In this document: positions 34,111 through 43,178 of the stretch, piece by piece
Numbering within the stretch: position 1 is the first letter of the stretch
Layout of the letters: every line of letters begins with the position of its first letter
Source of the DNA: an uncultured Elusimicrobia bacterium
GTDB lineage: Bacteria > Elusimicrobiota > Elusimicrobia > Elusimicrobiales > Elusimicrobiaceae
Length of the DNA: 64,000 nucleotides
Direction of reading: 5' to 3'
Assembly: GCA_945913025.1 (NCBI GenBank)
Contig: CAMECJ010000001.1
Coordinates: forward strand, 248,001-312,000
Program-made: the position numbers and the translations under genes
Notes under the pieces: model-generated
The model's database searches: none
Told to the model about the DNA's origin: nothing
The model's input: only the letters and a program-made list of their open reading frames with translations

Positions 34111-35862
34111 CTATTTAAGCAGGTTTACCAAGCTAAAAGAGGCCGCTTCTTCCTTCATCTTGCTAATCACCTCGTCCACATTCATCGCCGCCGTATTCGT
34201 GCCGTCTTTGAGGCGTACGGTCAGCTTGCCTTCGGCCGCTTCCTTCGCGCCGATAATGGCCGTATACGGGATGCGCTGCAGGTGCGCTTCGCGGATTTTC
34301 AGGCCCAGTTTTTCGGGTCTTACGTCCAGTTCGGGGCGCAAGCCGGCCGCACGCATTTTGGCGGCCACTTCTTTGGCGAACAGAATCTGGTCGTCGGTCA
34401 GCGTCAACAGTTTAATCTGCACCGGAGCCAGCCAGAGCGGGAACCAACCCGCAAAATGTTCGATAATCACGCCCGTAAAGCGTTCGATGGAACCAAACAT
34501 CGCGCGGTGCACCATAATCGGGCGCTGGCGGCCTTCGGAAGAAACAAATTCCAGGTCAAAGCGTTGGGGCAGGTTGAAATCGAACTGAATAGTAGATAAT
34601 TGCCACAGGCGTCCGATGGCGTCCATCACTTTAATATCGATTTTCGGCCCGTAGAAAGCCGCTTCCCCCGCATGCGTGGTGTAAGGAATGTTGTTGGTTT
34701 CCAACACGTGTTTGAGCGCGTTTTCGGCGCGTTCCCAGTCTTTCACGTCACCGGTGAAATGTTCCGGATGTTCGGGGTCGCGCGTGGAAAGCTCCACGGC
34801 GTATTTTTCAAAGCCGAAAGTTTTGAAAATGTGCATCGCAAATTCAAAGCACTGTTTGACTTCTTCTTCCACCTGTTCGGGCGTGCAGAAGATATGCGCA
34901 TCGTCCTGCGTAAACCCGCGCACGCGCAATAAACCGTGCAGCGCGCCGGAGCGTTCATAACGGTACACCGTGCCAAGCTCGGAGAGGCGCAGCGGCAAAT
35001 CGCGGTAGCTTCTTAAATGGGTTTTATAAATTTCCACGTGGAAGGGGCAGTTCATCGGTTTAATTTGGTATTTTTCGCCGTCGACTTCCATCGGGTGGAA
35101 CATGCTGTCCGAATAAAAACCCGCGTGGCCGCTGACTTCAAACAGGTGCAGCCGCGCGATGTGCGGGCTGACGACCAAATCGTAACCGCGTTTTAAATTT
35201 TCTTCTTTAATCCAGTCCTCTAAGAGTTTGCGCAGCATACCGCCTTTGGGGTGCATCAAAATAAGGCCGGGACCTACATTGTCGTTAATGGAGAATAAAT
35301 CCAGTTCGGGGCCGAGTTTGCGGTGGTCGCGCTTGGCGGCTTCTTCCTGCTGCTTGATATAGGCGTTCAGTTCGTCTTTCGTATCAAAACACAGGCCGTA
35401 AATGCGCTGCAGCATGGGGCGTTTTTCGTCCCCGCGCCAGTACGCGCCGGCAATAGCGGTTAATTTAAAGCTGTTTACTTTACCCGTGTGTTCCACGTGC
35501 GGGCCGCGGCAGAGGTCGGCATAGTCGCCGTTGGTGTAAACGGTAATCGTGCCGTCTTCCAATTCTTCCAACAATTCCAGTTTATACGTTTCGCCGCGTT
35601 TAGTGAAAAATTCTTTGGCTTCGGCTTTCGTCATCTCTTTGCGCTCAAAAGGCTGGCGCGCTTTGATGATTTCTTTCATTTTCGTTTCAATGGCTTTGAG
35701 GTCCTCGGGCGTGAACTGTTTGGGACAGTCAAAGTCATAATAAAAGCCGTTTTCGATGGCCGGACCGATACCGAGTTTCGTACCGGGGAACAACTGCTGC
35801 ACCGCCTGCGCCATAACATGCGCGCACGAGTGGCGTTTTGTTTCTAATTCTTTGTTTTCCAT
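34111..35862 (-). CDS. thrS: Threonyl-tRNA synthetase lacking the TGS domain
   Basis: 583 residues; typical bacterial ThrRS has about 640. The protein begins directly in the editing domain (KRHSCAHVMAQAVQQLFP with HxxxH; CRGPHVEHTGKV further on), so the ~60-residue N-terminal TGS domain is missing, and none is encoded upstream. The class II catalytic core is complete: MLRKLLEDWIKEENLKRGYD, the zinc-site MNCPFHVEIYK, RYERSGALHGLLRVRGFTQDDAHIF (motif 2), and GSIERFTGVIIEHFAGWFPLW (motif 3). The anticodon-binding domain follows. It charges tRNA-Thr. It is a single-gene unit. Confidence 0.96.
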   Translation of the reverse strand: MENKELETKRHSCAHVMAQAVQQLFPGTKLGIGPAIENGFYYDFDCPKQFTPEDLKAIETKMKEIIKARQPFERKEMTKAEAKEFFTKRGETYKLELLEELEDGTITVYTNGDYADLCRGPHVEHTGKVNSFKLTAIAGAYWRGDEKRPMLQRIYGLCFDTKDELNAYIKQQEEAAKRDHRKLGPELDLFSINDNVGPGLILMHPKGGMLRKLLEDWIKEENLKRGYDLVVSPHIARLHLFEVSGHAGFYSDSMFHPMEVDGEKYQIKPMNCPFHVEIYKTHLRSYRDLPLRLSELGTVYRYERSGALHGLLRVRGFTQDDAHIFCTPEQVEEEVKQCFEFAMHIFKTFGFEKYAVELSTRDPEHPEHFTGDVKDWERAENALKHVLETNNIPYTTHAGEAAFYGPKIDIKVMDAIGRLWQLSTIQFDFNLPQRFDLEFVSSEGRQRPIMVHRAMFGSIERFTGVIIEHFAGWFPLWLAPVQIKLLTLTDDQILFAKEVAAKMRAAGLRPELDVRPEKLGLKIREAHLQRIPYTAIIGAKEAAEGKLTVRLKDGTNTAAMNVDEVISKMKEEAASFSLVNLLK

Positions 35863-35967
35863 TTGGTTTTCGCTATGCTCCCGCCGGCCACAACGACCGG
35901 GCCGGAAGTCAAAGGTCCTTGAATTAAGATATAATATTATATCAAATTGAGGAGTATGCGGACCGCT

Positions 35968-37707
35968 ATGCGTTTTTTAAAAAAATATCTTTTTTCCCCT
36001 TTTAAATCCGACTGGAAATTATTACTCGTTTTATCTGTTCCCGCCCTGTTATTGTGTGCGTTCGGGCTCGGCCAGCTCGGGCGGATGACGCTCACGAATT
36101 TACTGGCGGCGGAAAGCGTAAAATTAATCTGCGAATTTTTATTTTTGGGAGTGCTGCTCTCGCTACTTAACCTGATCGGCCTTAAAAACAAGTTCGCCGC
36201 GGGAGCGGGCGCGTTCCTTTATTATATGACGATGACCGCCGACCTGATTTTGCTGTGGTATTTTAAAGAACGCTTCGGCGCAAAATACTTGGATACGATG
36301 GAAGGCGGCGATTACGGCTTTTTGGCCGACTGGCGCGTGCTTTCTTACTTTACGGTGGTGGCTTTATTTTGTTGGTTTGCGGTTAAAAAGTTTTTTGTTC
36401 CTGCTGCACGAAAAACCGCACTCAACCGTCTGACGGTTTGTTTGGCGGGGATAGGCCTTTTGTATGCGGCGAACCCGCTTAAATTATTACCCGCGCCGGA
36501 TAATTTTTATACTTCTTATTTGATGCCGCCCTCCATCGTATACACGGTGCGCGCCGTACTGGCTAATCCGCCCAAAGCGCGCGTAACGGAGACAATCCCC
36601 GCAGACGTGCAGCCGCTCGCCGAAAAATATAATGTATTTTCCGCCCAAAATACGGGTGTCGGTAAACCGTATAAGCGCGTGATTTTAATAGCGTCCGAAT
36701 CGCTGTCCAACAAGTATTTGTACCGCTTTAATCCGAATATTCCCCCCCAGGCCAGCCAAACGATGGACGCGCTGTTTGAACAATATCCCGCCGCCTCGCT
36801 GCGGCACGTGACGCTTTCCACGCTGTACGGACTGTCCGTCATTTTTACGTCGCACCCGTTTGTAAAATTATCGTACGAAAACGGCTACCCCGTTTCGTTC
36901 GTCAAAATACTAAAAAACCGCGGCTACAAAACCGCTTTCCTGCGCGGCGCGGACGAAACATATATGGACGAAAACATCCTGTTCAAGCAGGCGGGATTTG
37001 ACGAAGTTATCGGCGCCACTTATTTTGAAACGCGCCCCGAATATAAGAAATATATTGACTGGTGGGGCCTTACCGACCGCAAACTGTTTGAATATGCGGA
37101 AGAATATATCGCCCTGCACCAAAACGAACCGCTGTTTTTAACGCTTTTGACGGTGGACTCGCACGTGCCGCTTGGCCGCACGGATTATCTGGGGCAGGAA
37201 TACGAAGAAATAGATGCCCAGTTTTACAATCTCCCCACCCTGCCGCGCGCGTTTGCGCGCTTTGGGCAGGACGTCAAACGGTTTTTAAGCGCGCTTCACG
37301 AAAAGGGCCTGTTGGACGACAGCACGCTGGTGCTGATAACAGCCGACCACCCGTCCTATTCCAACACGCCGACGAACGCCCTGTTTAAACCGTACCGCAC
37401 CGAATACGACAATTTGCCGTTTGTGATTGTTACCAAAACACCGATTAAAAAACCGCTGACGGATAACCCGCTGGCCAGCCAGTTAGACATTGCCCCCACG
37501 GTATTGGATTTGCTGAATATAGAACAGCCAAAGGCGTTTTTCGGCCACAGCCTGTTTGATACGGCGGCCAAGCGCAGTATTTTTGACGTAAAAGAGGACT
37601 ATGCCGTTGTAACCGCAGACGGCGAAAAGCGGGTGCTTGCCTTAAACTCCACAGACCCGCAGGACCGCGCAATTATCCGCCTGATTACCACGCTTCCCAA
37701 ACTTTAA
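35968..37707 (+). CDS. Membrane sulfatase-like phosphotransferase (LTA synthase/phosphoethanolamine transferase type)
   Basis: 579 residues from ATG 35968; GAGGAG lies 13 bases upstream. An ATG at 35956 is too close to that site. Five hydrophobic segments in the first ~200 residues precede a periplasmic alkaline-phosphatase-fold domain with VILIASESLSNKY (nucleophile region near 240), TLSTLYGLSVIFTSHP, TLLTVDSHVPLGR and LITADHPSYSNTP (metal-binding Asp-His). The family moves phosphoglycerol or phosphoethanolamine from lipids to envelope glycans. In a Gram-negative, modification of lipid A or a periplasmic glycan is most likely. It is monocistronic. Confidence 0.85.
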   Translation: MRFLKKYLFSPFKSDWKLLLVLSVPALLLCAFGLGQLGRMTLTNLLAAESVKLICEFLFLGVLLSLLNLIGLKNKFAAGAGAFLYYMTMTADLILLWYFKERFGAKYLDTMEGGDYGFLADWRVLSYFTVVALFCWFAVKKFFVPAARKTALNRLTVCLAGIGLLYAANPLKLLPAPDNFYTSYLMPPSIVYTVRAVLANPPKARVTETIPADVQPLAEKYNVFSAQNTGVGKPYKRVILIASESLSNKYLYRFNPNIPPQASQTMDALFEQYPAASLRHVTLSTLYGLSVIFTSHPFVKLSYENGYPVSFVKILKNRGYKTAFLRGADETYMDENILFKQAGFDEVIGATYFETRPEYKKYIDWWGLTDRKLFEYAEEYIALHQNEPLFLTLLTVDSHVPLGRTDYLGQEYEEIDAQFYNLPTLPRAFARFGQDVKRFLSALHEKGLLDDSTLVLITADHPSYSNTPTNALFKPYRTEYDNLPFVIVTKTPIKKPLTDNPLASQLDIAPTVLDLLNIEQPKAFFGHSLFDTAAKRSIFDVKEDYAVVTADGEKRVLALNSTDPQDRAIIRLITTLPKL

Positions 37708-37719
37708 CCGCTCCTTAGC

Positions 37720-37750
37720 AAAGGCCCCGTTCCAAACGGGGCCTTTTTTG
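37720..37750 (+). terminator. Intrinsic terminator
   Basis: Stem AAAGGCCCCGTT / AACGGGGCCTTT, then T run. Confidence 0.9.
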
Positions 37751-37834
37751 TTTTGCCCGCCATCCCGCGCACAACGACGGGAAATATGCTAAAATAAAAC
37801 TGTGTATTTCTATTCTTAACCGGAGGATTTAACT

Positions 37835-38143
37835 ATGCAAACGACGGCCCAAGGAGGAGGAATGTTCTTCTGGGTGCTTTTGATGGCGTTCGTCTTTGTA
37901 TTTATGATTATACTGCCCGCGCGCAGCCAAAAGAAACGCGAGCAGGAACTCTTAAACAAAGTCAACGCGCTGCAAAAAGGCGATCAGGTGATCATTTCCG
38001 GCGGAATTATCGGCACCGTGGCCGGTTTTAAGGATAACGCGATTGAAATCAAAGTCGCCGAATCCGTTAAACTGACCGTGCTGAAAACCGCCGTCGTAGG
38101 ATTTGTAAACGAATCGGCAGCCAAAGAAGGAGGCTCAAAGTAA
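37835..38143 (+). CDS. yajC: Preprotein translocase accessory subunit YajC
   Basis: 102 residues: a single N-terminal membrane helix (MFFWVLLMAFVFVFMIILPARSQKKREQE), then the soluble YajC domain with LQKGDQVIISGGIIGTVAGF and a short tail. It binds the SecDF complex in the inner membrane. GGAGG precedes the ATG. Its stop overlaps the secD start by one base (TAATG), so translation is probably coupled. Confidence 0.96.
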   Translation: MQTTAQGGGMFFWVLLMAFVFVFMIILPARSQKKREQELLNKVNALQKGDQVIISGGIIGTVAGFKDNAIEIKVAESVKLTVLKTAVVGFVNESAAKEGGSK

Positions 38144-39558
38144 TGTCCAACAAACTAGCCGTAAAGTGGGGACTCATCATCGCCATTTTACTCGGATCGT
38201 TGTATCTGATTTACCCCAACTACAAGTGGTACTCTAAGCCGCTTACCGAACGCGAAACGCTTGACGCGCTCGGCGAACGCCCCAAACGTATGCTGAACTT
38301 GGGCCTTGATTTAAGAGGCGGATCCAGCCTGCTTTTGGAACTGGAAGTATCCAAATTAAGCGCCAAGGAACCGCTTAACGAAGCCATGGCCCGCGCGATT
38401 GAAATTATCCGCAACCGTATTGACCAATACGGCGTGGCGGAAACCTCCATTACCAAACAGGGCGACAAATGGATTATGGTACAGCTGCCCGGGGTATCCA
38501 ACCCGCAGCGCGCGGAAGAACTGATCGGCAAAACCGCCATGCTGGAATTCCGTATTGTAAAGAACGATACCTCCATCGCCCAACAAGCCTTTGAAAAACT
38601 GGAATCTACGGACAAACCGTTTGATGACAACGGCAATTTGCTGCCCGAAATCGCCAAACTGGTGCCCGCCGGATACCAAATTATGCGCAATAAAGACGGC
38701 GGATACACCCTGGTCACCGACACCGCCCCCGTAACGGGCGCGGACCTGGAAAATGCCCGCGTCGTGATGATGGGAGAAAACGGGTACCCCGAAGTGTCCT
38801 TCGAATTTAACGCCGAAGGCAGCAAAAAATTCGGCCAGCTGACCGGAGCCAATATCGGCAAAAACCTGGCGATTGTGCTGGACAACACCGTCCAGTCCGC
38901 ACCCACTATTCAAGCCCGCATTACCAAACAGGGCCGCATCTCCGGTACTTTTTCCGCCGAAGAAGCCCGCGCTTTGGCTATCGTGCTTAAAGCAGGCGCC
39001 TTGCCCGCCCCCGTCAAAGTAATTGAAAAGAAAACCATCGGCCCGACCTTGGGGGAAGACTCCATTAAATCCGGTCTGTCCGCTTCTTTCTATGCGTTCG
39101 TCATCATCTTGGCGTTTATGCTCGTTTACTACAAAGCGGCCGGTTTCATCGCCGATATTGCCTTGGCGTTAAACTTTGTGCTTACCGTAGCGATTATGAG
39201 CTACTTCTCCGCCACGCTGACGCTGCCCGGTATCGCGGGTATGATTCTGTCCTTGGCGATGGCTATTGACGCCAACGTGCTTATTATTGAACGTATGCGC
39301 GAAGAAAAACTCTTAGGCAGGCCGGTGTACGAAATCATCAACTTAGGTTACGACAAAGCGTGGTCGGCCATTTTTGACTCCAACATCACCACCATTATCG
39401 TGGGCGCGTGCTTGCTGCAGTTTGGAACGGGCCCCGTGAAAGGCTTTGCCGTAACGCTTATCATCGGCCTCTTGGTCAGCTTGTTTACCGCCGTATTCGT
39501 TACGCGCGCCATTTACGAGCTGGTTTTAACCTCTAACACCAAGGAGATCAGCTTATGA
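38143..39558 (+). CDS. secD: Protein translocase subunit SecD
   Basis: 471 residues. The N-terminal helix is followed by LGLDLRGGSSLLLELE and the first periplasmic domain. NRIDQYGVAETSI, LPGVSNPQRAEELIGKTAMLEF and VLDNTVQSAPTIQARI are SecD hallmarks. Five C-terminal membrane segments contain AMAIDANVLIIERMREE, the RND-type proton-relay region. With SecF and YajC it uses the proton gradient to pull secreted proteins across the inner membrane. It overlaps secF by four bases (ATGA). Confidence 0.97.
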   Translation: MSNKLAVKWGLIIAILLGSLYLIYPNYKWYSKPLTERETLDALGERPKRMLNLGLDLRGGSSLLLELEVSKLSAKEPLNEAMARAIEIIRNRIDQYGVAETSITKQGDKWIMVQLPGVSNPQRAEELIGKTAMLEFRIVKNDTSIAQQAFEKLESTDKPFDDNGNLLPEIAKLVPAGYQIMRNKDGGYTLVTDTAPVTGADLENARVVMMGENGYPEVSFEFNAEGSKKFGQLTGANIGKNLAIVLDNTVQSAPTIQARITKQGRISGTFSAEEARALAIVLKAGALPAPVKVIEKKTIGPTLGEDSIKSGLSASFYAFVIILAFMLVYYKAAGFIADIALALNFVLTVAIMSYFSATLTLPGIAGMILSLAMAIDANVLIIERMREEKLLGRPVYEIINLGYDKAWSAIFDSNITTIIVGACLLQFGTGPVKGFAVTLIIGLLVSLFTAVFVTRAIYELVLTSNTKEISL

Positions 39559-40595
39559 TGCACTTACTTCCCAAAACAAACATTGATTTCCTTAAATTCA
39601 GAAAAGTATATTACACGCTGTTTGCCGTACTGTTAATCGGCGGCATTGTCAGCTTCTGCACGAAAGGTTTTAATATGGGTATAGACTTTACCGGCGGCAC
39701 AATGGTGCAGGTAAAGTTTAACGGCGCGGTGGAAATGGAACAAGTGCGCAGCGCGCTGTCCGCCACAGGGGCCAACTCCGAACTCCAATCGTTCGGAGAC
39801 AGCTCCTACGCCATCAGCGAAAAAAGCACCGCAGACGAAGTCGGCGTCGTACAGGCCCGTATTGAAAAAGCGTTAAATACGCTGAACGTACCCTACACTG
39901 TACTGCAAACCAACTCCGTGGGGCCGGCCGTCGGCGAAAGTATGACGGAAAGAGCCCTGTGGGCAATTTTGCTGTCTTTGGTGTTCATCATCATTTACGT
40001 AGCGTTCCGCTTCAGCAACATTTTGTGGGGCCTTTCGGGCGTCGTCGCCCTGTTCCACGATCTGTTTGCGATGGCGGTGGCGTTCTCGCTTACGCAGCGC
40101 GAAATTGACCTCGTGGTCGTGGCCGCGTTCTTAACGGTGGCCGGTTTCTCCATTAACGATACGATTGTTATCTTTGACCGTATGCGCGAGAACATCCGCC
40201 TCCACCCCAAAATGTCGTTTGGAGAATTAATCAACCTCTCTATCAATGAAACTTTATCCCGAACGGTAATTACCACCTTAACGGTATTGTTTGCGCTCGT
40301 GGTATTGTATTTCTTCGGAGGGGAAGTGATTAACTCGTTTGCGTTTGCGATGCTCATCGGATGCATTTCCGGCGTGTACAGCACCATTGCGCTGACCACG
40401 CCGCTCGTGTATACGTGGAGCCGCGGACAACTTAACGACGGCTCCAATCCCGTTAAGTCAGCCGCCAAACCGGCCGTTAAAAAAATCTCCGCGGAAGTAA
40501 AGCGCGAAGAAAGCGCCGCCGAAGGTTATGCGCCTGCCAAACCCAAAAAGACCGTAACCAAAATTAAACGCACGCGCAGAAACAGAAAGAATTAG
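39555..40595 (+). CDS. secF: Protein translocase subunit SecF
   Basis: 346 residues. The first membrane segment is followed by GFNMGIDFTGGTMVQVKF. SVGPAVGESMTERA starts the membrane core, and FSINDTIVIFDRMREN is the conserved proton-relay motif. The last ~50 residues are a Lys/Ala/Arg-rich cytoplasmic extension (KKTVTKIKRTRRNRKN) longer than in E. coli SecF, which may touch the ribosome or lipids. Start by ATG at 39555 within the secD stop; a second ATG follows immediately. Third gene of the yajC-secD-secF operon. A stable hairpin without a T tail lies at 40603-40635. Confidence 0.97.
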   Translation: MMHLLPKTNIDFLKFRKVYYTLFAVLLIGGIVSFCTKGFNMGIDFTGGTMVQVKFNGAVEMEQVRSALSATGANSELQSFGDSSYAISEKSTADEVGVVQARIEKALNTLNVPYTVLQTNSVGPAVGESMTERALWAILLSLVFIIIYVAFRFSNILWGLSGVVALFHDLFAMAVAFSLTQREIDLVVVAAFLTVAGFSINDTIVIFDRMRENIRLHPKMSFGELINLSINETLSRTVITTLTVLFALVVLYFFGGEVINSFAFAMLIGCISGVYSTIALTTPLVYTWSRGQLNDGSNPVKSAAKPAVKKISAEVKREESAAEGYAPAKPKKTVTKIKRTRRNRKN

Positions 40596-40720
40596 TAAAC
40601 TTAGCCGGACGGGGTTGTAAAAAACTCCGTCCGGCGGTTTAAACAAGCGCGGGGGCCGGATTTTAATTTTCCAAACCGCCAAAAAGTTCCCCGCATTTAT
40701 TTAAGCCGTTAAAAAACCGT

Positions 40721-41359
40721 ATGCGAAAAATCAAACGCTTTAAAATCGCCCCCCGCCAGAAAGAAATTCTGCGCAAATTATTGCGCGGCGGCGGCCTGTT
40801 GCGCCAAGCGGGATTTACGAACGAATTGGAAGTCACCCAATATATTTTAAACGCATTTACCCTGCTGGACCCTGGCGTCGTATACGAATTTAACCAGGAC
40901 GCACACTGGGAACTGGACGACGAAAGCGCCGTCCATAAAGAAATGTTTACCGCCTGTGCCGTTACGCTGGGGAATAAAATTGAACCGTTTTTACGGGAAG
41001 CCCAAACCCACGGAGAACCGAGAAACATCGTGGCGGGCAGTATTGTTTTGGAATTTTTAAAAAACGCAATCAGTTTTGTAACCGATTTGGTGCGCGAACA
41101 GGCGCAAAAAGAAGAATACGAAACATTAGATCCGCAGTTTGTTTATCTTCCCCCCTTCGGTTTGTATGCGCCGCCCAAACTGCTGCGCGAAGCCGTCCGG
41201 CTGGAAAAAACATTGGCGGAAAAAACCTTACCGCTTATTTTGGAAAAAATCAACGCGGAAAAAATTGATTTAACGCTGGCGGACGGCGTTTTATCGCCCG
41301 CTTACACGGCCGTATTTTTAGTGCCGTGGCAGAAAATGCGTAAAAAAGGAAAAAAATAA
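40721..41359 (+). CDS. Cytoplasmic protein of unknown function upstream of DUF374 gene
   Basis: 212 residues, no signal or membrane segment. Basic start (MRKIKRFKIAPRQKEIL), central helical region, and C-terminal LPPFGLYAPPKLLREAVRLEKTL...LADGVLSPAYTAVFLVPWQKM. No family motif was recognised. Its stop overlaps the next start (TAATG), so the two proteins are translationally coupled and probably act together, perhaps in envelope lipid metabolism. Confidence 0.8.
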   Translation: MRKIKRFKIAPRQKEILRKLLRGGGLLRQAGFTNELEVTQYILNAFTLLDPGVVYEFNQDAHWELDDESAVHKEMFTACAVTLGNKIEPFLREAQTHGEPRNIVAGSIVLEFLKNAISFVTDLVREQAQKEEYETLDPQFVYLPPFGLYAPPKLLREAVRLEKTLAEKTLPLILEKINAEKIDLTLADGVLSPAYTAVFLVPWQKMRKKGKK

Positions 41360-42036
41360 TGCCCGATATTAAGTATACCGACTGGAAACACGCCGCCGGT
41401 TCCACCCTTGCTTACTGGTACACCGTTTTTTTGGGCTGGACCACCCGCATCTACTGGTTTAAATCCGAAGAAGGCGAGCGCCTTGAGAAAGAAGGAAAAG
41501 GCCTTATCTACGCCGTTTGGCACAACCAACAGCTGTTTTTGTTATATCCGTACAAAGGGCAGAAAATCGCTCCGCTCATCAGCCAGTCCAGCGACGGAGA
41601 ATATATTGCACGATGTCTGCCTAAATTCGGAATGTTGGCGGTACGCGGTTCGTCAAGCCGCGGCGGAGCGCGCGCGCTGATCCACTTAATGCACGCCGCG
41701 CGAGACGGCTACCGCCCGATGCTCACGCCCGACGGCCCCCGCGGCCCGATTTACAAAGTACAATCCGGCATTTTGTTTTTGGCCAAGAAAACGGGATTTC
41801 CGATTATTCCCGTAGGCACCGCGCTGAGCCGCAAAATTAAAGTGGGCTCTTGGGACAAAATGCGCGTGCCGCTGCCGTTTGGCAAAACCGCGCTGACGTA
41901 CGGGAAAACCGTCCGCGTAAAGGACGACGCGGATATGGAACGCGCCGCCAAAGAATTGGAAGAACAGCTAAACTGGGCCTCAGATCAATCGGAAATGTTC
42001 GTCAATAAACAACATTTTGACCATACGAAAGGGTAA
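41359..42036 (+). CDS. DUF374 lysophospholipid acyltransferase-like protein
   Basis: 225 residues. Motifs of the DUF374 branch of the acyltransferase superfamily: IYAVWHNQQLFLLYPYKG (the H-x4-D-like site), SSDGEYIARCLPKFGMLAVRGSSSRGGARAL, LTPDGPRGPIYKVQSGILFLAKKTGFPIIPVG. An N-terminal hydrophobic stretch probably anchors it to the inner leaflet. Related proteins transfer acyl chains in lipid A or phospholipid assembly; the exact acceptor is unknown. It follows the unknown gene with a one-base overlap. No clear terminator follows. Confidence 0.87.
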   Translation: MPDIKYTDWKHAAGSTLAYWYTVFLGWTTRIYWFKSEEGERLEKEGKGLIYAVWHNQQLFLLYPYKGQKIAPLISQSSDGEYIARCLPKFGMLAVRGSSSRGGARALIHLMHAARDGYRPMLTPDGPRGPIYKVQSGILFLAKKTGFPIIPVGTALSRKIKVGSWDKMRVPLPFGKTALTYGKTVRVKDDADMERAAKELEEQLNWASDQSEMFVNKQHFDHTKG

Positions 42037-42073
42037 GCTTATTTCCACAAGATAAACTGACCTGCCATAACCA

Positions 42074-42568
42074 CTACGGTAGCACATAAGAGTACCAGTC
42101 GCCGCTGACAGTTTCGTTCGTTCCTCCAAGAGAACGGCAAACCCGCCGTGCAAGTTCTGTACTGGCACCACATTCACGGACAGACGGTTTATCAGAATGT
42201 TCCAACCAACGAATATACCGCAATTCCCCACCCAACCAAATTGAATTGTTAACCCCAAGGATATTTTTATTTTGGCCTTGAAATAAATCTATAGAATAAC
42301 GAGGGCAGCTCGCCACCCCACCAAATTCATATTCATTTATAAGGCAATGGGCCGGCAATTCAAAATCCAACTCGTTAAAGAAAAAGGAATAACTTCCATT
42401 CGCCAAAAAATACAACTCTTGCGCCTTTGCCATAGCCTCCACCGAAGAAATCAACTGAATATAACGGCTTTTCTCCACCGCCACTTGGTATTGCGGCAGC
42501 GCAACGGCGGATAAAATGCCAATAATTAAAACGACGACTAACAATTCGATGAGGGTAAAACCCTTCAT
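42074..42568 (-). CDS. Type IV pilin-like protein
   Basis: 164 residues: MKGFTLIELLVVVLIIGILSAVALPQYQVAVEKSRYIQLISSVEAMAKAQELYFLANGSYSFFFNELDFELP. The minimal three-residue leader, mature Phe1 and Glu5 match the classic form. The body resembles the pilins at 14200 and 52251 (YFLANGSY..., the same stretch between helix and D-region). Cys: HCLINEY, VASCPRYS, ECGAS, RVCRSLGG. AGGAGAATGTGAT precedes the ATG. The poly-T-spacer promoter lies about 400 bases upstream, separated by several REP fragments. Confidence 0.92.
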   Translation of the reverse strand: MKGFTLIELLVVVLIIGILSAVALPQYQVAVEKSRYIQLISSVEAMAKAQELYFLANGSYSFFFNELDFELPAHCLINEYEFGGVASCPRYSIDLFQGQNKNILGVNNSIWLGGELRYIRWLEHSDKPSVRECGASTELARRVCRSLGGTNETVSGDWYSYVLP

Positions 42569-42959
42569 ATCACATTCTCCTATTAAACAAGTCGCTTCTG
42601 TTCAGGATCTACCGATTTTGACGAAATAAACTACAATCAAAATGCTCCGAACAGAAACATTTCAGGATGACGATTAAAAAACAACAGACTCCGGATTACG
42701 ACTTTCCGGAGTGACGCTGTGAGTGCTTCCGGCATGACGACAAAAGATAAAAAGGTCATCCCGTAGCGTCCTTATACGGGATCTTTTCCTCAGAAAACGA
42801 CAGACTCCTGCTTATAATCCCCGTGAATAACGCTACAAAAGCAAACCGCCAAACTTATAAAAAAAGTCATCCCAAGTCGTTTCTGCTCAAGATCTACCAA
42901 TTTTGATGAAATAAATCTCAATTGGGAGCCCCCTCACAGGAACACCACGGAATACCCCT
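42569..42959. repeat. Array of degenerate REP-like fragments in pilin leader region
   Basis: Multiple GTCAT/ATGAC half-elements lie here, for example at 42660-42672, 42738-42744 and GTCATCCCGTA...TACGGGATC near 42758-42782. Two copies of a block (TCGCTTCTG or TCGTTTCTG, then AGGATCTACC or AAGATCTACC) at about 42589 and 42876 also occur upstream of the pilin at 52251. No gene is seen. Confidence 0.55.
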
Positions 42960-42986
42960 ATCGTATCAAAAAAAAAAACGGGTCAA
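42960..42986 (-). promoter_or_regulatory. Poly-T-spacer promoter of pilin (15-nt spacer)
   Basis: Minus strand: TTGACC (42986-42981), spacer CG + T11 + GA, TACGAT (42965-42960). Confidence 0.6.
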
Positions 42987-43150
42987 CCCCCAGCAGGGGC
43001 AGGCAACTTTTCCGCGCTCCTCTGATTAATTGAGCCACACTGTTTTGGATATAGCCCCTCTTCTAAATAAACCAGCCTGGCGGGGGCTGCCCACGTATAA
43101 ACGCATTTCGCATCCGGCTGCAAAAAGCCCTGCGGAACAAAAAATTCCAT
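42983..43150 (-). CDS. Possible 55-residue protein, unknown
   Basis: ATG at 43150 with AGAGAGG about ten bases upstream, 28 bases after the MscS gene stop. The product starts MEFFVPQGFLQPDAKCVYTW and contains two Cys and no signal. The TGA lies within the -35 box of the next pilin promoter. It could be a real small downstream gene or a decayed fragment; nothing about its function is visible. Confidence 0.35.
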   Translation of the reverse strand: MEFFVPQGFLQPDAKCVYTWAAPARLVYLEEGLYPKQCGSINQRSAEKLPAPAGG

Positions 43151-43178
43151 AGGGCTTATCCTCTCTCTAAAAACGGCT

